Assembly (NCBI GenBank): GCA_963204725.1
Contig: CAUJHH010000051.1
Coordinates: 1-64,000 of the forward strand
Direction of reading: 5' to 3'
Source of the DNA: Planctomycetota bacterium
GTDB lineage: Bacteria > Planctomycetota > Phycisphaerae > Phycisphaerales > UBA1924
Length of the DNA stretch: 64,000 nucleotides
Shown: one piece after another, positions 11,037 through 19,066 of the stretch
Position numbering within the stretch: the first letter of the stretch is position 1
Layout: every line of letters begins with the position of its first letter
Notes under the pieces: model-generated
Database searches by the model: none
What the model saw: the letters and a program-made list of their open reading frames with translations, nothing else
Told to the model about the DNA's origin: nothing
Made by a program: the position numbers and the translations under genes

Positions 11037-11999
11037 TCACTTCGGCAGAATCACCGCGTCGATCACGTGGATCACGCCGTTGCTGGTCTCGATATCCGTC
11101 GCGACGATGTCCGCTCCATTGATCGTGGCCTTGCCGCCAACGACCTCGAACATCACCTTGCCACCCTGCACGGTCGTCGCGGAAGGGGTCTTGACAACCT
11201 GGTCGGCGTAGATGCGACCGGGCACGACGTGGTAGGTCAGGATTGCGGTGAGCTTGGCCTTGTTCTCAGGGAGCAGAAGAGAAGCCAGCGTCTCCTTGGG
11301 AAGTTTGGCGAACGCCTCGTCTGTCGGCGCGAAGACAGTGAACGGGCCGGGTCCCTTCAGTGTCTCGACGAGGCCTGCGGCCTTGACCGCGGTCACGAGC
11401 GTGCCGAATGAGCCGGCGTTTGCCGCGGTGTCCACAATGTCCTTGTCCGCGGGCAGGATCACGCTGTCGATCACGTGGATCACGCCGTTGGTGCAGCCGA
11501 TGTCCGTCTTCGTCACCGTGGCGTTGTCGATCATCACCTTGCCGTCGCGCACACGAATGTCGATCCGCTGGCCGTTGACGGTCGTGGCATTCGGGAGGTT
11601 CACCACGTCCTTGGCCATGACGTTCCCGGGGATCACGTGGTAGGTGAGGATCGCGGTCAGGAGCCCCTTGTTCTCCGGCTTCAGCAGATTCTCGATGGTG
11701 CCCGCGGGGAGCTTGGCGAATGCCTCGTCGGTCGGCGCGAAGACGGTGAACGGCCCCTTGCCTTGCAGCGTCTCGACCAGGCCCGCGGCCTGCAGCGCCG
11801 CCGCAAGCGTCTTGAACGAGCCCGCGTTGACCGCAGTTGTCACGATATCGGAAGGAGCCAACTCCGATTCATAGGCGACCGACATGGTCTGGCCGGTCTT
11901 GACGGGGCACTCGCTCGCTCGCTGCGAGCACGTGTCTGTCTGGCCGCTGGTCCCGGCAAGCATGGACAGAGACAGGGCTGCGGTAGAAACGATCATCAT
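11037..11999 (-). CDS. Secreted protein with two fasciclin (FAS1) domains
   Basis: A 320-aa exported protein. The start ATG 11999 has AAAGGA about seven bases upstream, and a short signal peptide ([19 protein letters not shown]) follows. Two FAS1 domains (about residues 50-180 and 186-320) are each built of DIVxTAxNAGSFxTL, [20 protein letters not shown], DEAFAKLP, [12 protein letters not shown] and [13 protein letters not shown]. The two copies are very alike, which points to internal duplication. FAS1 domains mediate adhesion to surfaces, matrix or other cells. Four cysteines lie between the signal and domain 1 or in domain 1. It is immediately upstream of the ECF sigma/RskA pair; in mycobacteria the SigK-RskA pair controls the fasciclin proteins MPT70 and MPT83. 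Confidence 0.92.
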   Translation of the reverse strand: MMIVSTAALSLSMLAGTSGQTDTCSQRASECPVKTGQTMSVAYESELAPSDIVTTAVNAGSFKTLAAALQAAGLVETLQGKGPFTVFAPTDEAFAKLPAGTIENLLKPENKGLLTAILTYHVIPGNVMAKDVVNLPNATTVNGQRIDIRVRDGKVMIDNATVTKTDIGCTNGVIHVIDSVILPADKDIVDTAANAGSFGTLVTAVKAAGLVETLKGPGPFTVFAPTDEAFAKLPKETLASLLLPENKAKLTAILTYHVVPGRIYADQVVKTPSATTVQGGKVMFEVVGGKATINGADIVATDIETSNGVIHVIDAVILPK

Positions 12000-12204
12000 G
12001 GGTGTTCCTTTCGGTGCTGCGGCCGGAGATGGGCGAGTGATATCAACCGGTGGCGGGCCGCGCGCCCAACCGGAAGAGACGGAATGACCTGTGATTGCCG
12101 AGTCGCTCCGCAAGATCATCTGCGGGGGCGACCGCACCTGTTATCGAGGCAGTCAGGAGAGCGGATTCATCAATCGCTGACGCTCGGCGCGTTGTCTTGG
12201 AAGC

Positions 12205-12238
12205 AAAAGGGCTCCCCACCGCTGATGGTGGGGAGCCC
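12205..12238 (-). terminator. Rho-independent terminator of the b562-like gene
   Basis: A perfect 12-base inverted repeat, GGGCTCCCCACC and GGTGGGGAGCCC, around a six-base loop. On the minus strand it is followed by TTTTGCTT. It lies 41 bases after the stop of the minus-strand gene at 12280 and before the fasciclin start at 11999, so it separates the two transcripts. Confidence 0.85.
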
Positions 12239-12279
12239 TTCGCTGGAATTCATTCGAGGCGAGGCCCTGCCTTGGCGGA

Positions 12280-12840
12280 TCAGTCTTCGTCCTTGATACC
12301 CAGTTCTTCGTGGGCGTGGTCGCGTACCTTGACGAGCTCGTCCAGGGCGGCCTTCGCTTCGTCGCCCTTCCCATCGAGGACGGCCTGTTCGGCGTCGACC
12401 ATCAGCCTCAGCGCCGTAACCAACTCGCGCCTGTATTCATCCGCCATCTCCGCCTTCGCGGCGTCGTCAGCGCCGAGGTCGGTGACCTCGTGCGGCACCG
12501 GCTGCCCCTTCGCCGCGATGCAGCCCCGCTGCATGTCGTTGATCAACTTCAGATTCTCATCCTTCTTCGTCGCATCCCCGATCTGGGTGCGAAGCTGGCG
12601 CAGAGGACGATTCATACTCTTCATTGCCTGCTCGACGCTGAGCGTCTGTCCCGCTTGGCCTCCGGGGCCGCCAGGTCCGCGGGCGCCTCGCTCACCGGGC
12701 TGGCGCTGGCCGGGTTGCCCCTGAGCGGGCTGGCCCTGCGGAGGCTGCTGCGGACGCTCGGGTTGGAACGCGTAGACCGTCGATGCTGCGACCACGATCG
12801 CTGCAGCCGCAGTGAAACTGACCAATCGACCCTGATTCAT
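12280..12840 (-). CDS. Exported protein with cytochrome b562-like four-helix bundle
   Basis: A 186-aa protein with a strong start: ATG 12840 preceded by AAGGAG. A signal peptide (SFTAAAAIVVAASTVYA) is followed by a Pro/Gln/Gly-rich linker (about residues 25-65). The C-terminal 120 residues match the pattern of cytochrome b562: an early Met in EQAMKSMNRPLRQLRTQI, a middle DMQRGCIAAKG helix, and a last helix with His residues in LVKVRDHAHEELG. In b562 an N-terminal Met and a C-terminal His bind haem. Met and His candidates are present here, but haem binding is an inference. It has its own terminator and is likely monocistronic and periplasmic. Confidence 0.6.
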   Translation of the reverse strand: MNQGRLVSFTAAAAIVVAASTVYAFQPERPQQPPQGQPAQGQPGQRQPGERGARGPGGPGGQAGQTLSVEQAMKSMNRPLRQLRTQIGDATKKDENLKLINDMQRGCIAAKGQPVPHEVTDLGADDAAKAEMADEYRRELVTALRLMVDAEQAVLDGKGDEAKAALDELVKVRDHAHEELGIKDED

Positions 12841-13038
12841 CGAGAGAGCTCCTTCGTAAGTGCGAGACACATGAAGCACGGCTCAACGCCGAACCCGGCG
12901 ATGCATTGCAACCACAGGCCTGGAGATTATCCGTTCCGGCCTCGCCGGGTCGTCAAGCCCATTGCAGGCCAAAGCGAGCCGGGCACAGCCACGCATGGCC
13001 ATGCCCGGAGAAGTCTCCCAAGGAACCGAACCGATCGA

Positions 13039-13731
13039 TCAGCGAACTCGTCGACGGAGCAAACAGAGGCCCCCGACCGCCGACAACGCCAGCGACCCCG
13101 GCGTCGGCACGCGGACGAAAGACAAGTTTGCGGAATACACGCGACCGGTGAGGCCGCCAAAGTCGAGGGCAACACCGCCATCGCCGTAGATCTGTCCGAC
13201 GTACAACTCCGACGCGCTCGCGTACGACCACGGATCGAGGGTGATGCCATAGCCGGTGAACGGGATTGCTCCGCTGGTTGCCGAACCCGCCACTCGCGCG
13301 ACGCCGCCGGTCCCATCCGTCTGGTACCGGGCATTCTGGTACCCGAAGGAGTAGGTCTTCCCAGCCAGCGTTTGTGCGGCCCCCGCGATGCTGGCGAAAT
13401 CGAACGATTCGCTCCCGATCGCAGCCGGCTGGACGCTCTGCCCGATCGCCACGACCGTATACGAGCCGACGCCGTCTGACTCCAACAGAAACGGTGTGAC
13501 CCATGTTCCGCCGAGCGTGTTCGCGAAGATCGAGAATGTCGTCGCGGTGCCCCCATCGCCCACGTATGGCTGGGTCGCGCCGCGATAGATGAGTGTCAAT
13601 CCGACGCTGCTATCAAGGTGATCCCGGAAGATCGTCGCGCTACCGATCACACTCTCCGCGTCAGCCGGTGTGCCACAGGCGACGATCACTCCGAGTATCC
13701 CAACCACCCGCCTCGAGATCATCCCACGCAT
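13039..13731 (-). CDS. Exported protein with PEP-CTERM-like sorting tail
   Basis: A 230-aa protein. The start ATG 13731 has GAGGAG six bases upstream and leads into a signal peptide (ISRRVVGILGVIVACGTPADA). The body is a beta-rich, Gly/Ser/Thr-rich extracellular domain with no recognisable catalytic motif. The C-terminus PTPGSLALSAVGGLCLLRRR is a Pro-x-Pro-Gly box, a hydrophobic helix and an Arg cluster, the planctomycete version of a PEP-CTERM sorting signal. An exosortase/archaeosortase-type enzyme elsewhere in the genome would process it. The function of the body is unknown. Confidence 0.72.
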   Translation of the reverse strand: MRGMISRRVVGILGVIVACGTPADAESVIGSATIFRDHLDSSVGLTLIYRGATQPYVGDGGTATTFSIFANTLGGTWVTPFLLESDGVGSYTVVAIGQSVQPAAIGSESFDFASIAGAAQTLAGKTYSFGYQNARYQTDGTGGVARVAGSATSGAIPFTGYGITLDPWSYASASELYVGQIYGDGGVALDFGGLTGRVYSANLSFVRVPTPGSLALSAVGGLCLLRRRVR

Positions 13732-14046
13732 GACGAGCTCCTCGCACACGGGGGATTCCCCCATGGTCCGGTAAACATGACACCGGTCTTGGGGAATGCA
13801 ACCGGAATGTGTGGGAACCCGATCATTCCTTACGAGCCGCATTCCCGTGACGATTGGAGTCCGGGTCCTGCTACCTATCGCTCACCGTACAAAGACTGGC
13901 TCTTTCAATCGGGATACGCTAGATTGGATCCTCTGCATCCGCACCGTGTCGCCTTCGCAGAGCCCCCCGATCCGTCATCCGTCGCGCGTTGAGCGCGGAA
14001 TCTCGGTCCGCGCCGCTCGAGCCCCACGTCAGAGGAGTGATCGAAC
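13732..14046. other. Divergent intergenic region
   Basis: A 315-base gap between the minus-strand PEP-CTERM-like gene and the plus-strand mutase gene. It is somewhat AT-richer than the coding DNA around it and must hold both promoters. Near 13900 the sequence TCAATCGGGATACGCTAGAT could contain a promoter, but I cannot define it. No hairpin or riboswitch is evident. Confidence 0.35.
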
Positions 14047-15885
14047 ATGACAACGTCCCCAACACGCCCCTCGACGAACGCGCCTGCCTCCACTCCCAAG
14101 GTCGATCCGCATGCTGTCACGATCAGCGGCGTCGTCCTCGCCCCTTCGTATGGGCCCGAGTCCCCCGCCGCCGCACTTGAGAACATCTCCCGCGACATCG
14201 CCGCCCCCGGCGAGTTTCCCTACACGCGTGGCCTCTTTGAGCATGGGTACCGCACGCGTCTGTGGACGATGCGCCAGTTCGCGGGCTTCGGCTCGGCAGA
14301 TGACACCAACCGCCGCTTCAAGTACCTCCTGGCGCAGGCGAAGACATCGACCAAGGCCAACACCGGTCTCTCGACCGCCTTCGATCTGCCCACGCTCATG
14401 GGACGAGACTCGGACGATGTTCTCTGCGTCGGCGAGGTCGGCAAGTGCGGCGTCGCGATCGACACCATCGAGGACATGCACCGCCTCTACGCGGACATCC
14501 CGATCGATCAGGTCACCGTCTCACAGACCATCAATGGACCCGCCGCCGTGATCTGGGCCATGTACCTTGCCCACGCCCATCAGCGCGGCATTTCCTGGTC
14601 AACCCTCGGCGGCACGCTCCAGAACGACATCCTCAAAGAGTTCCACTCCCAGAACGAGTTCATCTATCCGCCCGAGCCCTCCGTCAAGCTCGTGGTCGAC
14701 ACCATCGAGTTCCAGTCTCGCTACGTCCACAAGTGGAACTCCGTCTCCATCTCCGGATACCACATCCGCGAAGCGGGCAGCACCGCGACGCAGGAACTTG
14801 CCTTCACACTCCGCGACGGCATGGAGTACGTCGAAGCGTGCATGGAGCGGGGCCTCGACATCGATGACTTCGCCCCGAGACTCTCCTTCTTCTTCAACTC
14901 GCACAACGAGTTCTTCGAGGAACTCTGCAAGCTCCGTGCCGCCCGGCGTATCTGGGCCCGGGTCATGAAGTCTCGCTACGGCGCGAAGAACGAACGCTCC
15001 TGGTTCATGAAGACCCACGTTCAGACTGCGGGCTGCTCACTCACCGAGCAGCAGCCGCTCAACAACATCGTCCGCGTCGCGTATCAGGCCATGGCGGCGG
15101 TGCTGGGCGGGTGCCAGTCGCTGCACACGGACTCCATGGACGAGACGCTGGGGCTGCCGACCGAGCAGGCCGTAACGGTTGCGCTCCGGACGCAGCAGAT
15201 CCTCGCCCACGAGACCGGCGTCACCCGCGTCGCCGATCCGCTCGGCGGCTCGTGGTTCGTTGAGGCGCTCACCGACAAGATGGAGGCGGACGCGCTCGAC
15301 TACATCCATGAGATCGACACGATGGGCGGGTACGCCGACTGGCATGCTGCGCCCGCTCGAGGCGAAGCCGTTCCCGCGCCGCTCGAGAAACATGCCGCGT
15401 ACGAACCGCGCAAGTCATTCGGCCGATCGGCGATCGCGGGGATCAACAAGGGCTACTTCCGGCGCCAGATCGCGGAGGCCTCCTACCGCTTCAGCGAGGA
15501 GTGCGAGGCCGGCGATCGCATCATCGTCGGGCTCAATCAGTACATCGACAGGGACGAGAAGCGCCCCATCGACATCCTCGTCATCCCCGACTCCGTCGAA
15601 ACCGAGCAGGTCGAACGGCTCACCAAGTTCAAGAAAAACCGCGATGGCGCGGGTGTGCAACAGGCCCTCGAGAACATCCGCCTCGCCTGCGTCGGCAAGC
15701 CCTACACGCTCATCAATGACCTGCCCGGCATCGGCAAGGCGGGCTTCGTCCTCAGCAGCACGCTGCACGAGACCAACGTGATGCCCGCGCTGATCGACGG
15801 CTCGCTGGCGAATTGCACGCTGGGCGAGATGGTGCAGGCAATGGCCGATGTCTACGGGCGGTATGGTGGCGGGCCGGAGTGGTAA
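14047..15885 (+). CDS. Cobalamin-dependent acyl-CoA mutase, large (substrate) subunit
   Basis: A 612-aa protein of the methylmalonyl-CoA mutase family, with start ATG 14047 preceded by GAGGAG. The TIM-barrel substrate domain is complete: GEFPYTRGLF, LWTMRQFAGFGSADDTNRR, AFDLPTLMGRDSDD, TLQNDILKEF, NSVSISGYHIREAG (with the conserved His, about residue 239), QTAGCSLTEQQPLNNIVR and VADPLGGSWFVE. The B12-binding domain (DxHxxG) is absent, so a separate small subunit must supply it, and none is in this window. Methylmalonyl-CoA mutase binds the substrate carboxylate with an Arg in the segment KEFMVRN. Here the aligned segment is KEFHSQN, so Arg is replaced by Gln (residue 202). The partner Tyr is retained (residue 68). 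Gln at this place is typical of isobutyryl-CoA and 2-hydroxyisobutyryl-CoA mutases, so the substrate may not be methylmalonyl-CoA. Confidence 0.88.
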   Translation: MTTSPTRPSTNAPASTPKVDPHAVTISGVVLAPSYGPESPAAALENISRDIAAPGEFPYTRGLFEHGYRTRLWTMRQFAGFGSADDTNRRFKYLLAQAKTSTKANTGLSTAFDLPTLMGRDSDDVLCVGEVGKCGVAIDTIEDMHRLYADIPIDQVTVSQTINGPAAVIWAMYLAHAHQRGISWSTLGGTLQNDILKEFHSQNEFIYPPEPSVKLVVDTIEFQSRYVHKWNSVSISGYHIREAGSTATQELAFTLRDGMEYVEACMERGLDIDDFAPRLSFFFNSHNEFFEELCKLRAARRIWARVMKSRYGAKNERSWFMKTHVQTAGCSLTEQQPLNNIVRVAYQAMAAVLGGCQSLHTDSMDETLGLPTEQAVTVALRTQQILAHETGVTRVADPLGGSWFVEALTDKMEADALDYIHEIDTMGGYADWHAAPARGEAVPAPLEKHAAYEPRKSFGRSAIAGINKGYFRRQIAEASYRFSEECEAGDRIIVGLNQYIDRDEKRPIDILVIPDSVETEQVERLTKFKKNRDGAGVQQALENIRLACVGKPYTLINDLPGIGKAGFVLSSTLHETNVMPALIDGSLANCTLGEMVQAMADVYGRYGGGPEW

Positions 15886-15895
15886 ACTGATCCCC

Positions 15896-16198
15896 ATGGT
15901 CGCACGCGTTCCCATTCCTGACGATCGAGTCGCGGACCTCTGCCGCCGGTGGAGGATCGTCGAGTTCTCGCTCTTCGGCTCGGTACTGACCGATGACTTC
16001 CGAGCCGACAGCGACGTGGATGTGCTCGTCGCATTCGAGCAGGGGGCAACGCCACCGCTTGAGGCGTGGCTCGATCTGACCGACGAGTTGCAAGCGATGT
16101 TCGGCCGCAAAGTTGATGTCGTCGAGCGCCGCCTCGTCACCAACCCCTACCGCCGCCATCATATCCTGACGCATCGCAAGGTGCTGTATGCGGCCTGA
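15896..16198 (+). CDS. mntA: MntA-type nucleotidyltransferase antitoxin
   Basis: A 100-aa minimal nucleotidyltransferase with the signature FGSVLTDDFRADSDVDVLV (about residues 29-47), which is GSx(10)DxD. Residue Asp in GRKVDVVE supplies the third carboxylate. Such proteins pair with HEPN toxins as MntA-HepT (type VII) systems, in which MntA adenylylates a tyrosine of the toxin and inactivates it. It begins ten bases after the mutase stop and overlaps the toxin gene by 11 bases, so the pair is translationally coupled. It may be transcribed from the mutase promoter, since no promoter space exists between them. Confidence 0.87.
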   Translation: MVARVPIPDDRVADLCRRWRIVEFSLFGSVLTDDFRADSDVDVLVAFEQGATPPLEAWLDLTDELQAMFGRKVDVVERRLVTNPYRRHHILTHRKVLYAA

Positions 16199-16553
16199 GG
16201 AACGCGACGCGGCATTGCTCCTCGACATGATTGAGCACGCCCGGCGCGCCAGTCGATATGTGCAGGACCGGACGCTCGAGCAATACCGGCGCGACGACAT
16301 GGTCCGAGACGCCGTGAACCGTGTGGTTCAGGTCATCGGCGAAGCTGCGGCCAAAGTCTCTAAGCAGTTCCGCGAGGCCCACCCTGAGATCCCTTGGCGT
16401 CCGATCATCGCGCAGCGCCACATCCTCGTGCATGAATACGGACGAATCGATGACGACAAGATATGGCGCGTAGCCACGGTGTACGTGCCGCAGTTGATCG
16501 CACTTGTCGAACCGCTTCTGCCACCGCCACCGCCGGATCCGATGCCGGAGTAG
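16188..16553 (+). CDS. hepT: HepT-like HEPN ribonuclease toxin
   Basis: A 121-aa all-helical HEPN protein. The catalytic motif is RHILVHEYG (about residues 82-90): R-x4-H followed by the Tyr that MntA modifies in characterised pairs. Other family features are RDAVNRVVQVIGEAAAKVS and PEIPWRPIIAQRH. It ends in a proline-rich tail (PPPPPDPMPE). Members cleave RNA, often tRNA ends, when free of the antitoxin. It overlaps mntA by 11 bases. The start ATG 16188 leaves the family's usual length. Confidence 0.88.
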   Translation: MRPEERDAALLLDMIEHARRASRYVQDRTLEQYRRDDMVRDAVNRVVQVIGEAAAKVSKQFREAHPEIPWRPIIAQRHILVHEYGRIDDDKIWRVATVYVPQLIALVEPLLPPPPPDPMPE

Positions 16554-16559
16554 TGAACG

Positions 16560-16931
16560 ATGAGCAGAAAGCATTGCAAACGCGAGTACGAACGAAAGCA
16601 AAGCGAGATCCAGTATCGCTGGCTTCGACTCGCTGTAGCGTGTTTTGATGAGTTGATAATGAGCAGGCCAAATTGGTCGCCTCCAATCGTTGACAGCGAG
16701 TTCATCGGCAATCTCGACGGCAACCCGGTTAACATGTCCCTCTGGCTCATCTGCGCACACCGTGGCGACGTTGAATCACTTCGCGCCAGTGCACCGGAGT
16801 TCCTCGATCTCTATCGTGAACTTCTCCTCTCTCGCGACTTTCCGCCCGAAGCCGCGGAGACCCTGCGGATGGATGCAACTTCACTTGAGGACATTGAGGC
16901 TGGTGGAGGCCGCTTCTACTACTTCAGATAG
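16560..16931 (+). CDS. Hypothetical protein following the MntA-HepT pair
   Basis: A 123-aa protein that starts six bases after the hepT stop. It has a basic N-terminus (MSRKHCKREYERKQSE) and a centre containing NMSLWLICAHRGDVESL and APEFLDLYRELLLSRDFPPE. There is no signal peptide, membrane helix or known motif. Its DNA is visibly less GC-rich than the surrounding genes, as expected of an acquired module. It could be a third component of the toxin-antitoxin unit or an unrelated passenger. I do not recognise the family. Confidence 0.6.
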   Translation: MSRKHCKREYERKQSEIQYRWLRLAVACFDELIMSRPNWSPPIVDSEFIGNLDGNPVNMSLWLICAHRGDVESLRASAPEFLDLYRELLLSRDFPPEAAETLRMDATSLEDIEAGGGRFYYFR

Positions 16932-17028
16932 AAAGATCGCCCCAACCTTCCCTGCGCCGTGTCACCGCACCTTCACCGCGTTGGGCAAAGGTCGGTGTCT
17001 TCAGCCCGCAGGACTGGAAGTTGATAGC

Positions 17029-17064
17029 CCGGGGTCAAGGAAGCGAAGCGACCGCGACCCCCGG
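17029..17064. repeat. GC-rich imperfect inverted repeat of dispersed intergenic type
   Basis: Arms CCGGGGTC and GACCCCCGG (one bulged base) flank AAGGAAGCGAAGCGACCGC, itself a self-similar GAAGCGAAGCG run. Elements of this look (a GGGGTC...GACCCC stem with GAAGCGAAGCG inside) occur between genes in many planctomycete genomes, as I recall them. Only one copy is in this window. It is not followed by a T-run. It may be a REP-like element. Confidence 0.45.
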
Positions 17065-17085
17065 AAAGCCTCCACGCCCACCCGC

Positions 17086-17478
17086 TCAAGATGCCGCGAA
17101 CCGCTCATGCAACGTTCCATTGAGCTGCACCCCATCAGGCGTACTCAGCACGAGTTGCATCCCACCCGGCAACTCACCCTCTCCATCGAGGCCGGCGAAT
17201 AAGTTGAGCAACCCCGCCCGTCGTGCCGTCAGGATCGCATCCCGCAGCGCGTCCACGAACGCGGCATCTTTCCCCAGCCCTCGCGCTGCAACCTCCTTGG
17301 CAAGCCGCTGAATCTCGGGCGCTATCGGAACCTCGATCTCCAACCCCGTGAAAGGGCACTCGCCCTTCTTCGGCTCACCACGGATCGCCGCCGCCTCGAG
17401 TTCTGCCGCGTCGCGGCATTCACTCGCAAGTCCCGATGTCAGTGTTCGAACAGCTTTGTCAGCAGATGTCTTTCCCAT
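17086..17478 (-). CDS. Hypothetical cytoplasmic protein
   Basis: A 130-aa frame with good codon bias. It contains CPFTGLEIEVPIAPEIQRLA, an amphipathic KEVAARGLGKDAAFVDALRDA helix and a beta-rich end with LPGGMQLVLSTPDGVQLNG. There is no export signal or membrane segment, and I do not recognise the family. No ribosome site precedes ATG 17478, so the start is uncertain. It points away from the flavin reductase gene. Confidence 0.5.
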   Translation of the reverse strand: MGKTSADKAVRTLTSGLASECRDAAELEAAAIRGEPKKGECPFTGLEIEVPIAPEIQRLAKEVAARGLGKDAAFVDALRDAILTARRAGLLNLFAGLDGEGELPGGMQLVLSTPDGVQLNGTLHERFAAS

Positions 17479-17651
17479 GGTCAGATCATGGCGACCCTCG
17501 TGGCGGTGTGCAAGTCTCTGTCACGCCCGGCATGGCCGCTCCGGCTACCGGCCTTCGCCACCTTGAGTTGAGGTGGCCATCGATTGCACTCCGAGTGCAT
17601 TCTTCGAACCGAGTGCCTCGCCTCGCCCTCCCCCACTGTCAATCATCACGC

Positions 17652-18314
17652 GTGGACATCAACCCAGCAGAGATCGACATCGCCTCCCGATACAAGCTTC
17701 TGATCGGGTGCCTCGTGCCTCGTCCGATCGCGGTTGTTTCGACCATCTCGCACGGGGGCATTCCGAACCTCGCGCCCTTTTCGTTCTTCAACGGCGTCGG
17801 CTCGAACCCGCTGACGCTTCTCTTCTGTCCGGCGAATGCGGCCGACGGGTCGGAGAAGGACACGCTCCGAAACTGCAAGCCCGTCGCAGAGGGCGGCACG
17901 GGCGAGTTCGTTGTGAATCTCGCGCCGCTCTCGATCATCCGGCGTGTGGTCGCTGCGGCTGAGCCGCTGCCTCCTGACGAGAGCGAGTTCGACCTCTCCG
18001 GCCTGACCGCGGCTCCATCAACAGGCGTGCGCCCGCCTCGCGTGCTCGAGTCGCCGGTGTCGTTCGAGTGCCAGACGATGCAGGTGGTCCGTACGAATCC
18101 GGGCGAGCCGAGCGGCGGCAACATCGTGATCGGGCGCGTGGTCCACGTCCACGTCGCCGACGAGGCCATCAACGAGCGATTCCACATCGATCCCGGGGTG
18201 ATCGATCTGGTGGGGCGGATGGGCGGTGCGAGCTACTGCACCACCCGCGACCGCTTCGACGTGCCGGTGGGCAGGGCCGCACTCTCGGCTGGCGATCCTC
18301 ACCCGGCTCGCTGA
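17652..18314 (+). CDS. Flavin reductase-like (FMN-binding split barrel) protein
   Basis: A 220-aa protein of the flavin-reductase-like family, which binds FMN and reduces flavins or other substrates with NAD(P)H. The usual pattern is present: ASRYKLLIGCLVPRPIAVVS (about residues 11-30), NLAPFSFFNGVGSNPLTLLF, FVVNLAPLSIIRRV, SPVSFECQTMQVV and NIVIGRVVHVHV. I start it at GTG 17652, where family similarity begins; upstream in-frame sequence to 17436 is unlike coding DNA. No clear ribosome site supports the choice. The natural substrate is unknown. Confidence 0.82.
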   Translation: MDINPAEIDIASRYKLLIGCLVPRPIAVVSTISHGGIPNLAPFSFFNGVGSNPLTLLFCPANAADGSEKDTLRNCKPVAEGGTGEFVVNLAPLSIIRRVVAAAEPLPPDESEFDLSGLTAAPSTGVRPPRVLESPVSFECQTMQVVRTNPGEPSGGNIVIGRVVHVHVADEAINERFHIDPGVIDLVGRMGGASYCTTRDRFDVPVGRAALSAGDPHPAR

Positions 18315-18338
18315 GCGAGGGCGAAGAGCGCACGCAAA

Positions 18339-18365
18339 GGGCCGCGTGGATGCACCACACGGCCC
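18339..18365. terminator. Shared hairpin between convergent genes
   Basis: Eleven-base arms GGGCCGCGTGG and CCACACGGCCC (one wobble pair) with a five-base loop, between the plus-strand flavin reductase (ends 18314) and the minus-strand gene ending at 18404. On the minus strand the stem is followed by TTTGCG, and on the plus strand by TTCTGG. It probably ends transcription in both directions, best on the minus strand. Confidence 0.65.
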
Positions 18366-18403
18366 TTCTGGATTCATCAGACTTTCAAGCGGATCGGCGT
18401 TGC

Positions 18404-19066
18404 TCAGGCGCGACGACGACGGGCTGCAAGACCAGCCAGGCCGACCAGGGCGAGTGCGCCCGGGGCGGGAACGATCTGGCCATCGGTCGAGACCGTCTGA
18501 CCGGAGAACGCGCTGGTGAAGAAGCCGCCGGAGAAGCGGATGTAGAGCTGGCTGAACGCGCCGGTGTACGGCGGGTTGCCGGGCAGGTCCATGTCGAACG
18601 AGCCGTTGGTGCCGTTGAACGTGCCGTCTGCAGCGCCGTTGTCGTTGAAGTACACGTTGCCCATCAGGCCGCTGAAGAAGACAACGCCGAAGCCGGGCGT
18701 CTGCCACAGACCGCTGAGGTCGGCGGTGAGCGTGTCGCCGTCGATATCGGTGATGACGAGCGTTCCGCTGCCGGTGGCTTCGGTGGCGCTGGTCTTGGAG
18801 ACGCTGAGATTGACCTGAACATTCGCGGAGGTCGCGAGAGCCAGGAAGCCCGTGGCGAACTCGGCTGTGCCGCTCGACGGTGAGATTCGGGTCACATCGC
18901 CGCCGGTCAGGGCGCCGACATTGGCCGTGAACGTGCCGGTGGTCGAGCTCGAGGGCGCGTATGCGCCGTTGAGATCGGTGAACCCGAAGGTCGCGATGAC
19001 ATCGGCGGACGCCGAACCGGCAATCGCCAAGCCCGCCGTTGCGCACAGAATGACGTTGAAACGCAT
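18404..19066 (-). CDS. Exported protein with PEP-CTERM-like sorting tail
   Basis: A 220-aa secreted protein. The signal peptide is MRFNVILCATAGLAIAGSAS-ADV, and the body is beta-rich with many Gly, Thr and Ser residues. The tail VPAPGALALVGLAGLAARRR is a near-ideal planctomycete PEP-CTERM-like signal: Pro-x-Pro-Gly box, hydrophobic helix and Arg cluster. The DIDGDTLTADLSGLW segment resembles domains predicted to be surface-exposed, but I assign no function. Like the protein at 13.0-13.7 kb, it should be processed by a sortase-like membrane enzyme. Confidence 0.77.
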   Translation of the reverse strand: MRFNVILCATAGLAIAGSASADVIATFGFTDLNGAYAPSSSTTGTFTANVGALTGGDVTRISPSSGTAEFATGFLALATSANVQVNLSVSKTSATEATGSGTLVITDIDGDTLTADLSGLWQTPGFGVVFFSGLMGNVYFNDNGAADGTFNGTNGSFDMDLPGNPPYTGAFSQLYIRFSGGFFTSAFSGQTVSTDGQIVPAPGALALVGLAGLAARRRRA

